From JAJDOD01 sp050299835 (GTDB lineage Bacteria > Pseudomonadota > Alphaproteobacteria > Rhodobacterales > Rhodobacteraceae), in the NCBI GenBank assembly GCA_050299835.1, contig JBNKWP010000001.1:186001-250000 (forward strand): 64,000 bases of DNA. Direction: 5' to 3'. The first letter of the stretch is position 1. Each line of letters begins with the position of its first letter. Below, piece by piece: positions 50,582 to 59,139 of this stretch. The position numbers were made by a program, and so were the translations under genes. The notes beneath the pieces were generated by a model. That model worked only from the letters and a program-made list of their open reading frames with translations, was not told the origin of the DNA and ran no database searches.

Positions 50582-52093
50582 CGCTCCGGCGGCGAATGCA
50601 ATAACGGCAATGACGGCCACCAAGAACAGGTCCGGCCACCGGTTCTGCGATGGCGCCGTTTCCTCCTTCTGCGCCTGCGCGACAAGTGCGGCTTCCGCCA
50701 GCGCCGGCAGCTTGGGACCGAACCTCGTCAGGACGCGGATTGTTTTCACAGCGTCCCTCAGCAGGGCCTTCGGGCCAATGTTTTCGGCGATGTAGCTTTC
50801 CACCACGGGTCGCGCGACATCCCAGATATTTATATGCGGATCGAGCGAACGGGCGACCCCTTCGACCACGACCATTGTGCGCTGAAGCAGGATCAGTTCG
50901 GTCCGCGTTTCCATGCCGAACTTCTCGGTCACCTCGAAGAGGTAAGCCAAAAGCCGTGCCATCGAGATGCGGCTGGCATCCATGCCGAATATCGGCTCTC
51001 CGACGGCGCGCAGCGCACGGGCGAACTCATCGACATCGCGGTCGGCCGCAACGTAGCCGGCTTCGAAATGGACCTCGGCGACGCGTTTGAAATCCCGCCG
51101 GATGAAGCCGATCAGGATCTCGGCATAGACCCGCCGGGTATACTCGTCGATCCGGCCCATGATCCCGAAATCCAGGGCCACCAGCGTGCCATCTGCGTCC
51201 ACCTTCAGATTGCCCTGATGCATATCGGCATGAAAATAGCCGTCACGCAGGGCATGACTGAGAAAGGTGGTGAGAACCTTTTCGGCCAGTCGAACCTTGT
51301 CATGTCCCGCGGTCTCAATGGCGGCCAGATTGCCCAGCGGCACGCCATCGACCCATTCGAGCGTCATCACATGACGCGACGACAGACCCCAGCGGACCTC
51401 GGGAACGCGGAAGCCCTCGTCACGGGCGGTGTTCGTCGCGAATTCCGCCGCGCCGGCCGTTTCCAGTCGCAGATCAAGCTCTCCCATCACGACCCCCTCG
51501 AAATGGGCGATCACGTCCATCGGACGCAGACGCCGCGATCCGGGCGAAAGCAGCTCGATCATGCGGGCGGCGAAATAGAACGCATCTATGTCGCGGCGGA
51601 AGGCCTGTTCGATCCGGGGCCGAAGAACCTTGACGGCCACATCTTCGCCGGTTTCGCCCAGCCGCGCCCGATGGACCTGGGCGATGGAGGCGGCGGCGAC
51701 AGGTTCAGAGAACTCTGTAAACAGCTCATCGACCGGATGGCCGAGTTCGTAAGCCACCGTTTCCTTGGCAACCTCCGTCGGAAAAGGCGGCAACTTGTCC
51801 TGCAGAACGCGAAGCTGCTCGGCCAAATCCTCGCCCACCACGTCGGGACGCGTGGACAGGATCTGTCCGAACTTGATGTAAGCCGGACCCAGCGCCGTCA
51901 GGGCGCGCGTGACAGGAGGCTGGTTCGGGTCGCCCTTGATCCCGAGCCATTTGAAAGGCCAGCCCAACACGCGGGCCGCGACCCGCAGGGATGGCGGCGC
52001 ATCCATCGCTTCCAGAACCTGACGCATGGCACCGGTTCGCTCGAACGTCGCGCCGGTTCGGATCAGGCGCAGGATGTTGTGCGGTCCGCGCAT
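50573..52093 (-). CDS. ubiB: Ubiquinone biosynthesis kinase-like protein UbiB
   Basis: A 506-residue ADCK/COQ8-family atypical kinase required for ubiquinone synthesis. The KxGQ motif appears as AYIKFGQILSTRPDV, followed by AAASIAQVHRARL (A-rich loop), the invariant Lys in VAVKVLRP, and the catalytic HADMHQGNLKV and LDFGIMG. Two C-terminal transmembrane helices end the protein. Start at 52093, three bases after the ubiE stop, with the upstream in-frame ATG lying inside ubiE. Confidence 0.95.
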   Translation of the reverse strand: MRGPHNILRLIRTGATFERTGAMRQVLEAMDAPPSLRVAARVLGWPFKWLGIKGDPNQPPVTRALTALGPAYIKFGQILSTRPDVVGEDLAEQLRVLQDKLPPFPTEVAKETVAYELGHPVDELFTEFSEPVAAASIAQVHRARLGETGEDVAVKVLRPRIEQAFRRDIDAFYFAARMIELLSPGSRRLRPMDVIAHFEGVVMGELDLRLETAGAAEFATNTARDEGFRVPEVRWGLSSRHVMTLEWVDGVPLGNLAAIETAGHDKVRLAEKVLTTFLSHALRDGYFHADMHQGNLKVDADGTLVALDFGIMGRIDEYTRRVYAEILIGFIRRDFKRVAEVHFEAGYVAADRDVDEFARALRAVGEPIFGMDASRISMARLLAYLFEVTEKFGMETRTELILLQRTMVVVEGVARSLDPHINIWDVARPVVESYIAENIGPKALLRDAVKTIRVLTRFGPKLPALAEAALVAQAQKEETAPSQNRWPDLFLVAVIAVIAFAAGALL

Positions 52094-52097
52094 CCGG

Positions 52098-52850
52098 TCA
52101 GATTTTCCAGCCGGAATGCAGGGCGGCAATACCCATCGACAGGTTGCGGTAGCTGACCTGTTCGAACCCGGCATCGCGGATCATCGCGGCGAAACGGTCC
52201 TGGTCGGGAAACTTTCTGATGGATTCGACAAGATACTGGTAACTGTCGCGGTCACCTGCAATGGCCTGCCCCATGCGCGGGATGACGTTGAAGGAATAGA
52301 GGTCATAGAGCCTTTGCAGCCCTGCGTTCGGAAGCTGCGAGAATTCCAGCACCATCAGCCGCCCGCCAGGTCTCAACACGCGAAATGCCTCTGACAACGC
52401 GGCTTCAATCCGGGTCACGTTCCGGATGCCGAAGGAGATCGTGTAGACGTCAAACGTGCCATCCGCGAAAGGAAGCGCCATTGCGTCGCCGGTGATCCAG
52501 TCGAGCCGGTCGGCAAGTTTCTCGGCCTCGGCCCGTTTTCGCCCTTCGACAAGCATGGCTTCGGTCATGTCGGTGACAGTGGCCGTCGCCCCCGGCGCGC
52601 GGTTCAGAAAGCGAAACGCAATGTCGCCGGTGCCACCTGCAACGTCGAGCAGCCGCTGGCCATCTCTCGGGGCCAGCCAATCCATCATAGCATCTTTCCA
52701 GAGGCGATGAATGCCGACCGACATCACGTCATTCATGATGTCATATTTCGAAGCCACGTTCGAAAACACGCCATGCACCAGTCCGGCCTTTTCGTCCTCG
52801 CGCACGATACGTTCGCCGAAATGGGTGGTGTTCTCGCTTGTCTCTGTCAT
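52098..52850 (-). CDS. ubiE: Demethylmenaquinone/ubiquinone methyltransferase UbiE
   Basis: A 250-residue SAM-dependent C-methyltransferase for ubiquinone synthesis. The N-terminus is MTETSENTTHFGERIV, then VASKYDIMNDVMSVGIHRLW, the SAM motif LLDVAGGTGDIAFRFL, and ISFGIRNVT and GRLMVLEFSQLPN. The ATG at 52850 gives the usual family N-terminus; an in-frame ATG at 52868 is also possible. Divergent from mutM, the pair with ubiB being an operon. Confidence 0.95.
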   Translation of the reverse strand: MTETSENTTHFGERIVREDEKAGLVHGVFSNVASKYDIMNDVMSVGIHRLWKDAMMDWLAPRDGQRLLDVAGGTGDIAFRFLNRAPGATATVTDMTEAMLVEGRKRAEAEKLADRLDWITGDAMALPFADGTFDVYTISFGIRNVTRIEAALSEAFRVLRPGGRLMVLEFSQLPNAGLQRLYDLYSFNVIPRMGQAIAGDRDSYQYLVESIRKFPDQDRFAAMIRDAGFEQVSYRNLSMGIAALHSGWKI

Positions 52851-52986
52851 CGTCTTTGCGTCTTCCATCGCGGCTTCTTATACCTCGCCGAAAGGTCTGG
52901 GCCAGCACGAGTTGTCGTCTCGCACGTCTTAGTGCTTTAGCCGGGCGAGGTCATCGGTGCGGGCGCATTCGCCGCAGGAGGACGAC

Positions 52987-53838
52987 ATGCCGGAGTTACC
53001 CGAAGTGGAAACGGTCCGAACCGGGCTGGAACCGACATTAGTTGGCCAGGTAATCCGGCGGACGCAGGTCAACCGCCCCGATCTGCGCTGGCCGTTTCCC
53101 AAGCGGATGGCAGAGCGACTGACCGACGTTCAGGTGACCGCGCTGCGGCGGCGCTCGAAATACCTGCTGGCCGATCTGTCGAGCGGAGAGACCTTGCTGA
53201 TCCATCTCGGCATGTCGGGGCGGATCCTGATCTCCGGCGATCCGCTGGGACAGTTTCACCGGGAGCATCCGGCACCGGAAAAGCACGACCATGTGGTCTT
53301 CCACATGGCCTCCGGTGCGCGGGTGACCTTCAACGACCCTCGCCGCTTCGGGGCGATGGATCTGTTCCCGACGGCTGAGGGTGAAGCGCATAAACTGTTG
53401 CGACATCTCGGACCCGAGCCGCTGAGCAACGCCTTTCATGACGAGGTGCTTGTGGCCGGGCTGAAGGCGCGGAAATCGCCGGTGAAGTCCGCCCTGCTCG
53501 ACCAGAAACTGGTGGCGGGGCTGGGCAATATCTATGTCTGCGAGGCATTGTTTCGCAGCGGGATCGCGCCGACACGGCGCAGCGACAGGATCTCCCGTCC
53601 GCGCGTTTCGGCGCTTGCATCCGACATCCGCGCGGTTCTGCAGGACGCAATCGAGGCGGGCGGATCGTCGCTTAGGGATTTTCGGACAACCGGCGGAGAA
53701 CTGGGCTATTTCCAGCACCGCTTCGCCGTCTACGACCGTGAAGGTCAGCCATGCAAAACGCCCGATTGCGGCGGCACGGTGCGCCGTATTGTTCAGTCGG
53801 GCAGGTCGAGTTTCTTCTGTCCGGCATGTCAAAGATAG
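52987..53838 (+). CDS. mutM: Formamidopyrimidine-DNA glycosylase MutM (Fpg)
   Basis: A 283-residue repair enzyme that removes 8-oxoguanine. The mature N-terminal PELPEVETVRTGLEP contains the catalytic Pro and Glu; later motifs are LLIHLGMSGRIL, NDPRRFGAMDL and GLGNIYVCEALFRSGI. The zinc finger CKTPDCGG and FFCPACQR closes it. The ATG at 52987 is required for the catalytic Pro at position two. Confidence 0.97.
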   Translation: MPELPEVETVRTGLEPTLVGQVIRRTQVNRPDLRWPFPKRMAERLTDVQVTALRRRSKYLLADLSSGETLLIHLGMSGRILISGDPLGQFHREHPAPEKHDHVVFHMASGARVTFNDPRRFGAMDLFPTAEGEAHKLLRHLGPEPLSNAFHDEVLVAGLKARKSPVKSALLDQKLVAGLGNIYVCEALFRSGIAPTRRSDRISRPRVSALASDIRAVLQDAIEAGGSSLRDFRTTGGELGYFQHRFAVYDREGQPCKTPDCGGTVRRIVQSGRSSFFCPACQR

Positions 53839-53900
53839 CTTGAAAGCCGGTCCCGGACTGTTAAGCCTGTCGTCCAAATGCAACGAATGCGAGCGATTTC

Positions 53901-54677
53901 ATGGCTTTTGAGACGATCATCGTCGAGACGGAAGAACATGTGATGACCATCCGGCTGAATCGGCCGGATGCCCTGAACGCCATCAACCAGACCATGATCG
54001 GCGAGCTGGCCGACGCGGTCGAGGAGGCGGATGCGAACGACAAGGTGCGCTGCATCATCGTGACGGGATCGGAAAAAGCGTTCGCCGCCGGGGCCGATAT
54101 CGGCAGCATGTCCGAGCTGTCCTTCGTCGATGCTTTCAAGATGGACCTGTTCACCGATCCGACGGAACGAATCCTGCGGTGCCGCAAACCCATCATTGCC
54201 GCGGTGTCCGGCTATGCGCTGGGTGGCGGTTGCGAGCTTGCGATGATCTGCGACTTCGTGATCGCCGCAGATAACGCGAAATTCGGGCAGCCCGAAATAA
54301 ACCTCGGTATCGTCGCGGGCATTGGCGGCACCCAGCGCCTCACCCGGCTGGTGGGCAAGGCGAAATCGATGGATATGCACCTGACCGGACGTTTCATGGA
54401 TGCCGAGGAAGCCGAGCGGTCCGGGCTGGTCAGCCGGATCGTCCCGGCCAAGAAGCTGATGGAAGAAGCGCAGGCCGTCGCGCAGAAGATCGCGGAGAAA
54501 TCCATGATCACGGCGATGGCGGTGAAGGAAGCCGTGAACCGGGCGGAGGAAACCTCGCTTCGTGAAGGCACCCTGTTCGAACGGCGGCTGTTCCACTCGC
54601 TTTTCGCAACCGAGGATCAGAAGGAAGGCATGTCGGCCTTTCTGGAGAAACGCGAAGCTCAGTTTCGCGACAAATAA
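53901..54677 (+). CDS. Enoyl-CoA hydratase
   Basis: A 258-residue crotonase-family enzyme of fatty-acid or phenylacetate catabolism. It has the oxyanion-hole motif AFAAGADIGSM, then SGYALGGGCELAMICDFVIAADNAKFGQPEINLGI in pieces, with both catalytic Glu positions in place. The exact substrate chain length cannot be told. It is followed by rpsT 147 bases on; the mutM - hydratase - rpsT - dnaA order is common in this group. Confidence 0.9.
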   Translation: MAFETIIVETEEHVMTIRLNRPDALNAINQTMIGELADAVEEADANDKVRCIIVTGSEKAFAAGADIGSMSELSFVDAFKMDLFTDPTERILRCRKPIIAAVSGYALGGGCELAMICDFVIAADNAKFGQPEINLGIVAGIGGTQRLTRLVGKAKSMDMHLTGRFMDAEEAERSGLVSRIVPAKKLMEEAQAVAQKIAEKSMITAMAVKEAVNRAEETSLREGTLFERRLFHSLFATEDQKEGMSAFLEKREAQFRDK

Positions 54678-54752
54678 GGTCTTCCCAAACCGGTCGGAAT
54701 GTCCTATGCCCCGCGCTGAAATGCGCGTGGAGCCCGCTCAGGCTATGTGTCC

Positions 54753-54770
54753 GCCGGTCGATAGACCGGC
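54753..54770 (+). promoter_or_regulatory. Hairpin in the rpsT leader
   Basis: GCCGGTC - GATA - GACCGGC, a perfect seven-bp stem with a GATA loop, about 55 bases before rpsT. A second pairing GGGTCC (54774-54779) with GGACCC (54798-54803) follows. They may end the upstream message or take part in S20 self-control; neither is shown. Confidence 0.4.
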
Positions 54771-54824
54771 AAGGGGTCCGTCGCGTTTTGCAATTTTGGA
54801 CCCGAACCGAAAAGGGACACGACC

Positions 54825-55088
54825 ATGGCGAATTCGCCCCAATCCAAGAAGCGCGCGCGCCAGAACCAGCGCCGCCTTGACGTCAACAAAGCCCGTCGCT
54901 CGCGCATCCGGACTTTCCTGCGCCGTGTCGAGGAAGCCATCGCTTCCGGCGACAAGGATGCCGCTGCCGCTGCGCTCAAATCGGCGCAGCCGGAACTGAT
55001 GCGCGGTGTCACAAAAGGCGTCTATCACAAGAACACGGCCTCCCGGAAAATGTCGCGACTCGCGGCCCGCGTGAAGTCGATCGGCTGA
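54825..55088 (+). CDS. rpsT: 30S ribosomal protein S20
   Basis: An 87-residue basic helical ribosomal protein. It begins MANSPQSKKRARQNQRRLDV and ends KNTASRKMSRLAARVKSIG, both typical of S20. A structured leader precedes it and a strong terminator follows. Confidence 0.98.
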   Translation: MANSPQSKKRARQNQRRLDVNKARRSRIRTFLRRVEEAIASGDKDAAAAALKSAQPELMRGVTKGVYHKNTASRKMSRLAARVKSIG

Positions 55089-55106
55089 CTTTCGCCGTCA
55101 ACGATG

Positions 55107-55135
55107 ATCGCGCCGGAACCGGCGCGATTTTTTTT
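55107..55135 (+). terminator. Rho-independent terminator after rpsT
   Basis: ATCGCGCCGG - AA - CCGGCGCGAT, a perfect ten-bp inverted repeat, followed by a run of eight T. It lies 19 bases past the rpsT stop and is the clearest intrinsic terminator in the window. Confidence 0.95.
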
Positions 55136-55292
55136 GCCTGGCTCTCTCCATTGAAGTGTCAGGGCAATTTCCGGAGCGGAGCGGATTCGTTTCACCCGGG
55201 CGCACTGTCAAGCGCAAAGGGTTGTTGCGGGAGCGGATGCGACACGCCAAATTCGAACCTGCGATTCACTTCGTCCTGGGGGGACAGAGTTA

Positions 55293-55742
55293 ATGGGAAC
55301 GGGCAGCAGCCCGCTGGTCGGAGAGATTGATCCGGCCGAAGCGTGGCGTATTCTGAGCACGGATAATGCCGCTCGTCTCATTGATGTCAGGACACGCGCC
55401 GAATGGGCATATGTCGGCGTTCCTGATGTCGGGGAAATTGAGCAGGAACCACTCTTCATCGAGTGGGCACGCTATCCCGACATGTCCCAGAACCCCGCGT
55501 TCGCGGCGGAAGTTGAAGAGGCACTCGGATCGGAGAATCCGGGACCCCTTCTCTTCATCTGCCGGTCGGGCGCAAGGTCACTCCGGGCCGCAATGATGGT
55601 GGCTGATCATTTTGCCCGAAAGGGCGTGAGAACGAACTGTCTGAATGTGGCCGAGGGGTTCGAGGGCGATCTGGACGCATCGGGACACCGGGGCGACCAC
55701 AATGGTTGGAAGGCCCGGGGGCTGGCTTGGCGCCAGTCTTGA
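55293..55742 (+). CDS. Rhodanese-like sulfurtransferase
   Basis: A 149-residue single-domain rhodanese. DVRTRAEWAYVGVPDVG is the N-terminal rhodanese motif; the active-site loop is CRSGARS with catalytic Cys90, and the C-terminal part is CLNVAEGFEGDLDASGHRG. It would move sulfane sulfur between thiols. The ribosome site GGGGGGAC is strong. It lies 27 bases before dnaA on the same strand, so the two may share a transcript; a functional link to replication is not implied. Confidence 0.88.
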   Translation: MGTGSSPLVGEIDPAEAWRILSTDNAARLIDVRTRAEWAYVGVPDVGEIEQEPLFIEWARYPDMSQNPAFAAEVEEALGSENPGPLLFICRSGARSLRAAMMVADHFARKGVRTNCLNVAEGFEGDLDASGHRGDHNGWKARGLAWRQS

Positions 55743-55769
55743 GCACAAAAAAAGAAGCACGGGCCAATT

Positions 55770-57134
55770 ATGACAAACGAAACTTGGGGTGAGATCAGAC
55801 AAGATCTCTTGTCTGCAGTCGGGAAAAACAACTACGTCAACTGGATCGAACCGCTGGAGCTGGCAGGGCTCGAAGGTGGCGTGGCCACATTCTTCGTTCC
55901 GACGAATTTCATGGGGAACTGGGTGTCGCGCAATTTTGGCGACCATATCCAGAAAGTGCTCGCCAAGGCCGGGGAAGCCGTGACGCGGGTCGAGTTTTCG
56001 GTTCCGAACCAGGCCATGCCCGTTGCCAAGAAGGTGTCCCGGACACATGCCCCCGCAAGTGTGGCGAAAGCCGCTGCTGCACCGGAAGGCGATCTGCCGG
56101 GCGCACCGCTCGACGGTCGCTTTACCTTTGACAGCTTTGTCGTCGGCAAACCGAATGAGCTGGCTCACGCAGCCGCGCGCCGTGTCGCGGAAGGTGGTGC
56201 CGTGACGTTCAATCCTCTGTTCCTCTATGGTGGCGTGGGTCTGGGCAAGACCCATCTCATGCACGCAATCGCCTGGGAACTCAGGCGTGCGTCGCCGGGC
56301 CTTCGCGTGGTATATCTCTCCGCCGAACAATTCATGTATCGGTTCGTTCAGGCGCTGCGCGACAAGGACATGATCGCCTTCAAACAGCTTTTCCGGTCCG
56401 TTGATGTTCTGATGATCGACGATGTGCAGTTCATCGCCGGCAAGGATGCGACACAGGAAGAGTTCTTCCACACGTTCAACGCGCTCGTCGATCAGAACAA
56501 GCAGATCATCGTCAGTTCCGACCGCGCACCGACCGAGATCGACGGGATCGAGGATCGGATCGTGAGCCGCCTTCAGTCGGGCCTCGTCGTCGACCTGCAC
56601 CCGACCAACTACGAACTGCGCCTTGGTATTCTTCAGCAAAAGGTCGAGCAATTCTCAGAGCAATTCCCGAACCTGGATATCCAGGACGGCGTATTGGAAT
56701 TCCTCGCGCACCGCATCTCGACAAATGTGCGTGTTCTTGAAGGCGCGCTGATGCGGCTCTTTGCCTTCGGTTCGCTTGTTGGCCGTGAAATCACGATGGA
56801 GCTGACGCAGGATTGTCTTGCGGATGTCATCCGGCACAGTGACCGGAAGATTACGGTGGAGGAAATCCAGCGCAAGGTCAGCGACCATTACAACATCCGG
56901 CTGTCCGACCTGATCGGTCCGAAGCGTGTCAGAACCTTCGCCCGCCCGCGCCAGGTTGCGATGTATCTGTCGAAGCAGATGACCACGCGGTCGCTGCCGG
57001 AAATCGGGCGGCGCTTCGGCGGGCGCGATCATACCACCGTCATGCATGGGGTTCGCAAGATCGAAGAGCTGATGCAGCAGGACAGCCAGATCGCCGACGA
57101 TCTGGAAATGCTGCGCCGGTCACTGGAGGCGTAA
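55770..57134 (+). CDS. dnaA: Chromosomal replication initiator DnaA
   Basis: A 454-residue AAA+ initiator that binds oriC. Domain I is about 1-85 (VNWIEPLELAGLEGGVATFFVP), linker about 90-115, AAA+ with Walker A GGVGLGKTHLMHAIAWEL and Walker B VDVLMIDDVQFIAGKDATQEEFFHTF in pieces, and the C-terminal DNA-binding domain with GRRFGGRDHTTVMHGVRKI. It is full length. No cluster of DnaA boxes (TTATCCACA-like) was seen beside it, so oriC is not placed in this window. Confidence 0.98.
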   Translation: MTNETWGEIRQDLLSAVGKNNYVNWIEPLELAGLEGGVATFFVPTNFMGNWVSRNFGDHIQKVLAKAGEAVTRVEFSVPNQAMPVAKKVSRTHAPASVAKAAAAPEGDLPGAPLDGRFTFDSFVVGKPNELAHAAARRVAEGGAVTFNPLFLYGGVGLGKTHLMHAIAWELRRASPGLRVVYLSAEQFMYRFVQALRDKDMIAFKQLFRSVDVLMIDDVQFIAGKDATQEEFFHTFNALVDQNKQIIVSSDRAPTEIDGIEDRIVSRLQSGLVVDLHPTNYELRLGILQQKVEQFSEQFPNLDIQDGVLEFLAHRISTNVRVLEGALMRLFAFGSLVGREITMELTQDCLADVIRHSDRKITVEEIQRKVSDHYNIRLSDLIGPKRVRTFARPRQVAMYLSKQMTTRSLPEIGRRFGGRDHTTVMHGVRKIEELMQQDSQIADDLEMLRRSLEA

Positions 57135-57152
57135 GGCTCCGACGCCCGTCAC

Positions 57153-57890
57153 ATGTACGATCAATTTGCCCTGCTCCTCGTCGCGTCCTTTATCGTCGGC
57201 GTGTCGAAAGGCGGCCTGACATCGGCAGCGGGAATCGCGGTGCCGATGCTAGCCTTCTTCATGAACCCGGTGCAGGCGGCGGCGCTGATCCTGCCGATCT
57301 ATCTGCTGACGGATCTGGCGGCGCTCTGGCTTTACCGACGGGATTTTTCGGGTCGAAGCGCCATTTACCTGATCGGCGGCATCACCATCGGGATCGTGAT
57401 CGCCACCCTGATCGTGCCCTATACCTCGGATGAGTTCCTGCTGGCGCTGACCGGCTTTATCGGCATCTGGACGGTTGCGCGGCGCTGGCTCAGCGGCGAC
57501 GGCCAGGCACGGGAAGCTACGCTGGGCGCGGGCCTGTTCTGGGGAACCGTCACCGGGATCACGACCTTCATCGCCCATGCGGGCGGGCCACCGGCCCAGG
57601 CCTATCTCCTGCCGCAGAAACTCAATCGCCTTGCCTTTGCCGGGACGATGGCCATCTGCTTTGCATTCGCGAATTATGCCAAGATCCCCAGTTACTACGC
57701 GCTTGGCCTTTTCGATGACGTCGATTTTCAGCTTCTCGCCTATCTCGGCGTGGTCGGTCTGATTGGCACCTTCGTCGGTCGAAAAATCGTCATGCGTCTC
57801 AGCGATGCCTCCTTCGTGCGCGTCATCGAAGTGCTGCTTCTGATCCTCTCGGTAATGCTGATCGTGAAGGCCGGGCTGGCGCTTGTCTGA
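57153..57890 (+). CDS. TauE/SafE-family membrane exporter
   Basis: A 245-residue inner-membrane protein with about seven or eight helices. The N-terminal GVSKGGLTSAAGIAVPML is the TauE/SafE signature, and the second half GTVTGITTFIAHAGGPPAQAYLLPQKL repeats it, as in the family. The family exports sulfite or other small anions (proposed). It lies between dnaA and dnaN, 18 bases after dnaA. Confidence 0.85.
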   Translation: MYDQFALLLVASFIVGVSKGGLTSAAGIAVPMLAFFMNPVQAAALILPIYLLTDLAALWLYRRDFSGRSAIYLIGGITIGIVIATLIVPYTSDEFLLALTGFIGIWTVARRWLSGDGQAREATLGAGLFWGTVTGITTFIAHAGGPPAQAYLLPQKLNRLAFAGTMAICFAFANYAKIPSYYALGLFDDVDFQLLAYLGVVGLIGTFVGRKIVMRLSDASFVRVIEVLLLILSVMLIVKAGLALV

Positions 57891-58020
57891 AGTTTAAGCA
57901 CACCCAGAACCCGCGTGCCCTTGACCCTGCCAAGCCTTCCGGCGAGATTCGCGCAAAATCATTGCGTGCGGGCGAAAAACCGATAGGTTCGACGCCCCGG
58001 GACAGGATGGAGCGAGGCTG

Positions 58021-59139
58021 ATGGAATTCTCGATCGAGCGGGCGGCATTGCTGAAGGCGGTCGCGCAGGCGCAATCGGTTGTCGAGCGCCGGAACACCAT
58101 CCCGATCCTAGCTAACGTCCTGATCGAGGCGGAAGGCGATACCGTCAGTTTCCGCGCCACCGACCTGGATATCGAGGTGGTGGATCAGGCCCCGGCCAAG
58201 GTCACGAAGGCGGGCGCGACAACGGTGAACGCGGTGACCTTTCACGAGATCGTTCGCAAGCTGCCGGACGGTGCGTTGGTGACGATCATCGACGATGGCG
58301 CAAGCGGGCGGATGAACGTGGAAGCCGGACGGTCGAGCTTCTCGCTTGCAACCCTGCCTCGCGAAGACTTCCCGGTCATGGCCAGTTCGGAATACGAAGC
58401 GAATTTCGCCGCACCCGCACCGGTTCTGCGGCGGCTCTTCGACAAGTCCAAATTCGCGATATCCACCGAGGAAACGCGCTATTACCTGAACGGCGTCTAC
58501 ATGCATGTGGCCGACAGCGACGGCAAACAGGTGCTGCGCTGCGTCGCGACCGATGGTCACCGGCTGGCGCGGATTGACGCCGACCTGCCCGAAGGTGCGG
58601 GCAACATGCCCGGCGTGATCGTGCCGCGCAAGACCGTGGGCGAGTTGCGCAAGCTGTTGGACGATGACGAGGCACAAATCGCCGTCAGCGTGTCGGAGAC
58701 CAAGGTGCGCTTCGCGACACCCGGTATTACGCTGACATCGAAAGTGATCGACGGAACCTTCCCCGATTACACGCGGGTCATTCCAGCTGGAAACACCCGG
58801 CGGCTGGAGGTCGATGCCTCCGATTTCGCGCAGGCCGTGGACCGCGTGGCGACCGTCAGTTCCGAACGCTCCCGCGCTGTGAAGCTGGCGCTGGACGAAG
58901 ATCGGCTGGTCCTGTCGGTGAACGCGCCCGACAGCGGTGCGGCGGAGGAAGAACTGGGCGTGGCCTATAACTCGGACCCGCTTGAGATCGGTTTCAACGC
59001 GAAATACCTGCTGGAGATCGCCAGCCAGGTGGATCGCGAAAACGCCGTGTTCCTGTTCAACTCCTCCGGCGATCCGACACTCATGCGTGAAGGCAATGAC
59101 GAAAGCGCCGTCTATGTCGTCATGCCGATGCGGGTGTGA
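58021..59139 (+). CDS. dnaN: DNA polymerase III beta clamp DnaN
   Basis: A 372-residue sliding clamp with three repeat domains. It begins MEFSIERAALLKAVAQAQSVVERRNTIPILANVLI in pieces and ends DPTLMREGNDESAVYVVMPMRV. GGAGCGAG six bases ahead is the ribosome site. The 130 bases before it carry a possible promoter, TTGCGT ... TAGGTT near 57964-57991. Its stop overlaps recF (GTGA). Confidence 0.97.
   Translation: MEFSIERAALLKAVAQAQSVVERRNTIPILANVLIEAEGDTVSFRATDLDIEVVDQAPAKVTKAGATTVNAVTFHEIVRKLPDGALVTIIDDGASGRMNVEAGRSSFSLATLPREDFPVMASSEYEANFAAPAPVLRRLFDKSKFAISTEETRYYLNGVYMHVADSDGKQVLRCVATDGHRLARIDADLPEGAGNMPGVIVPRKTVGELRKLLDDDEAQIAVSVSETKVRFATPGITLTSKVIDGTFPDYTRVIPAGNTRRLEVDASDFAQAVDRVATVSSERSRAVKLALDEDRLVLSVNAPDSGAAEEELGVAYNSDPLEIGFNAKYLLEIASQVDRENAVFLFNSSGDPTLMREGNDESAVYVVMPMRV

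Noticed and set aside
55136..58020. Chromosomal origin next to dnaA or dnaN
   Set aside because: No group of DnaA boxes and no AT-rich unwinding region was seen in the gaps.
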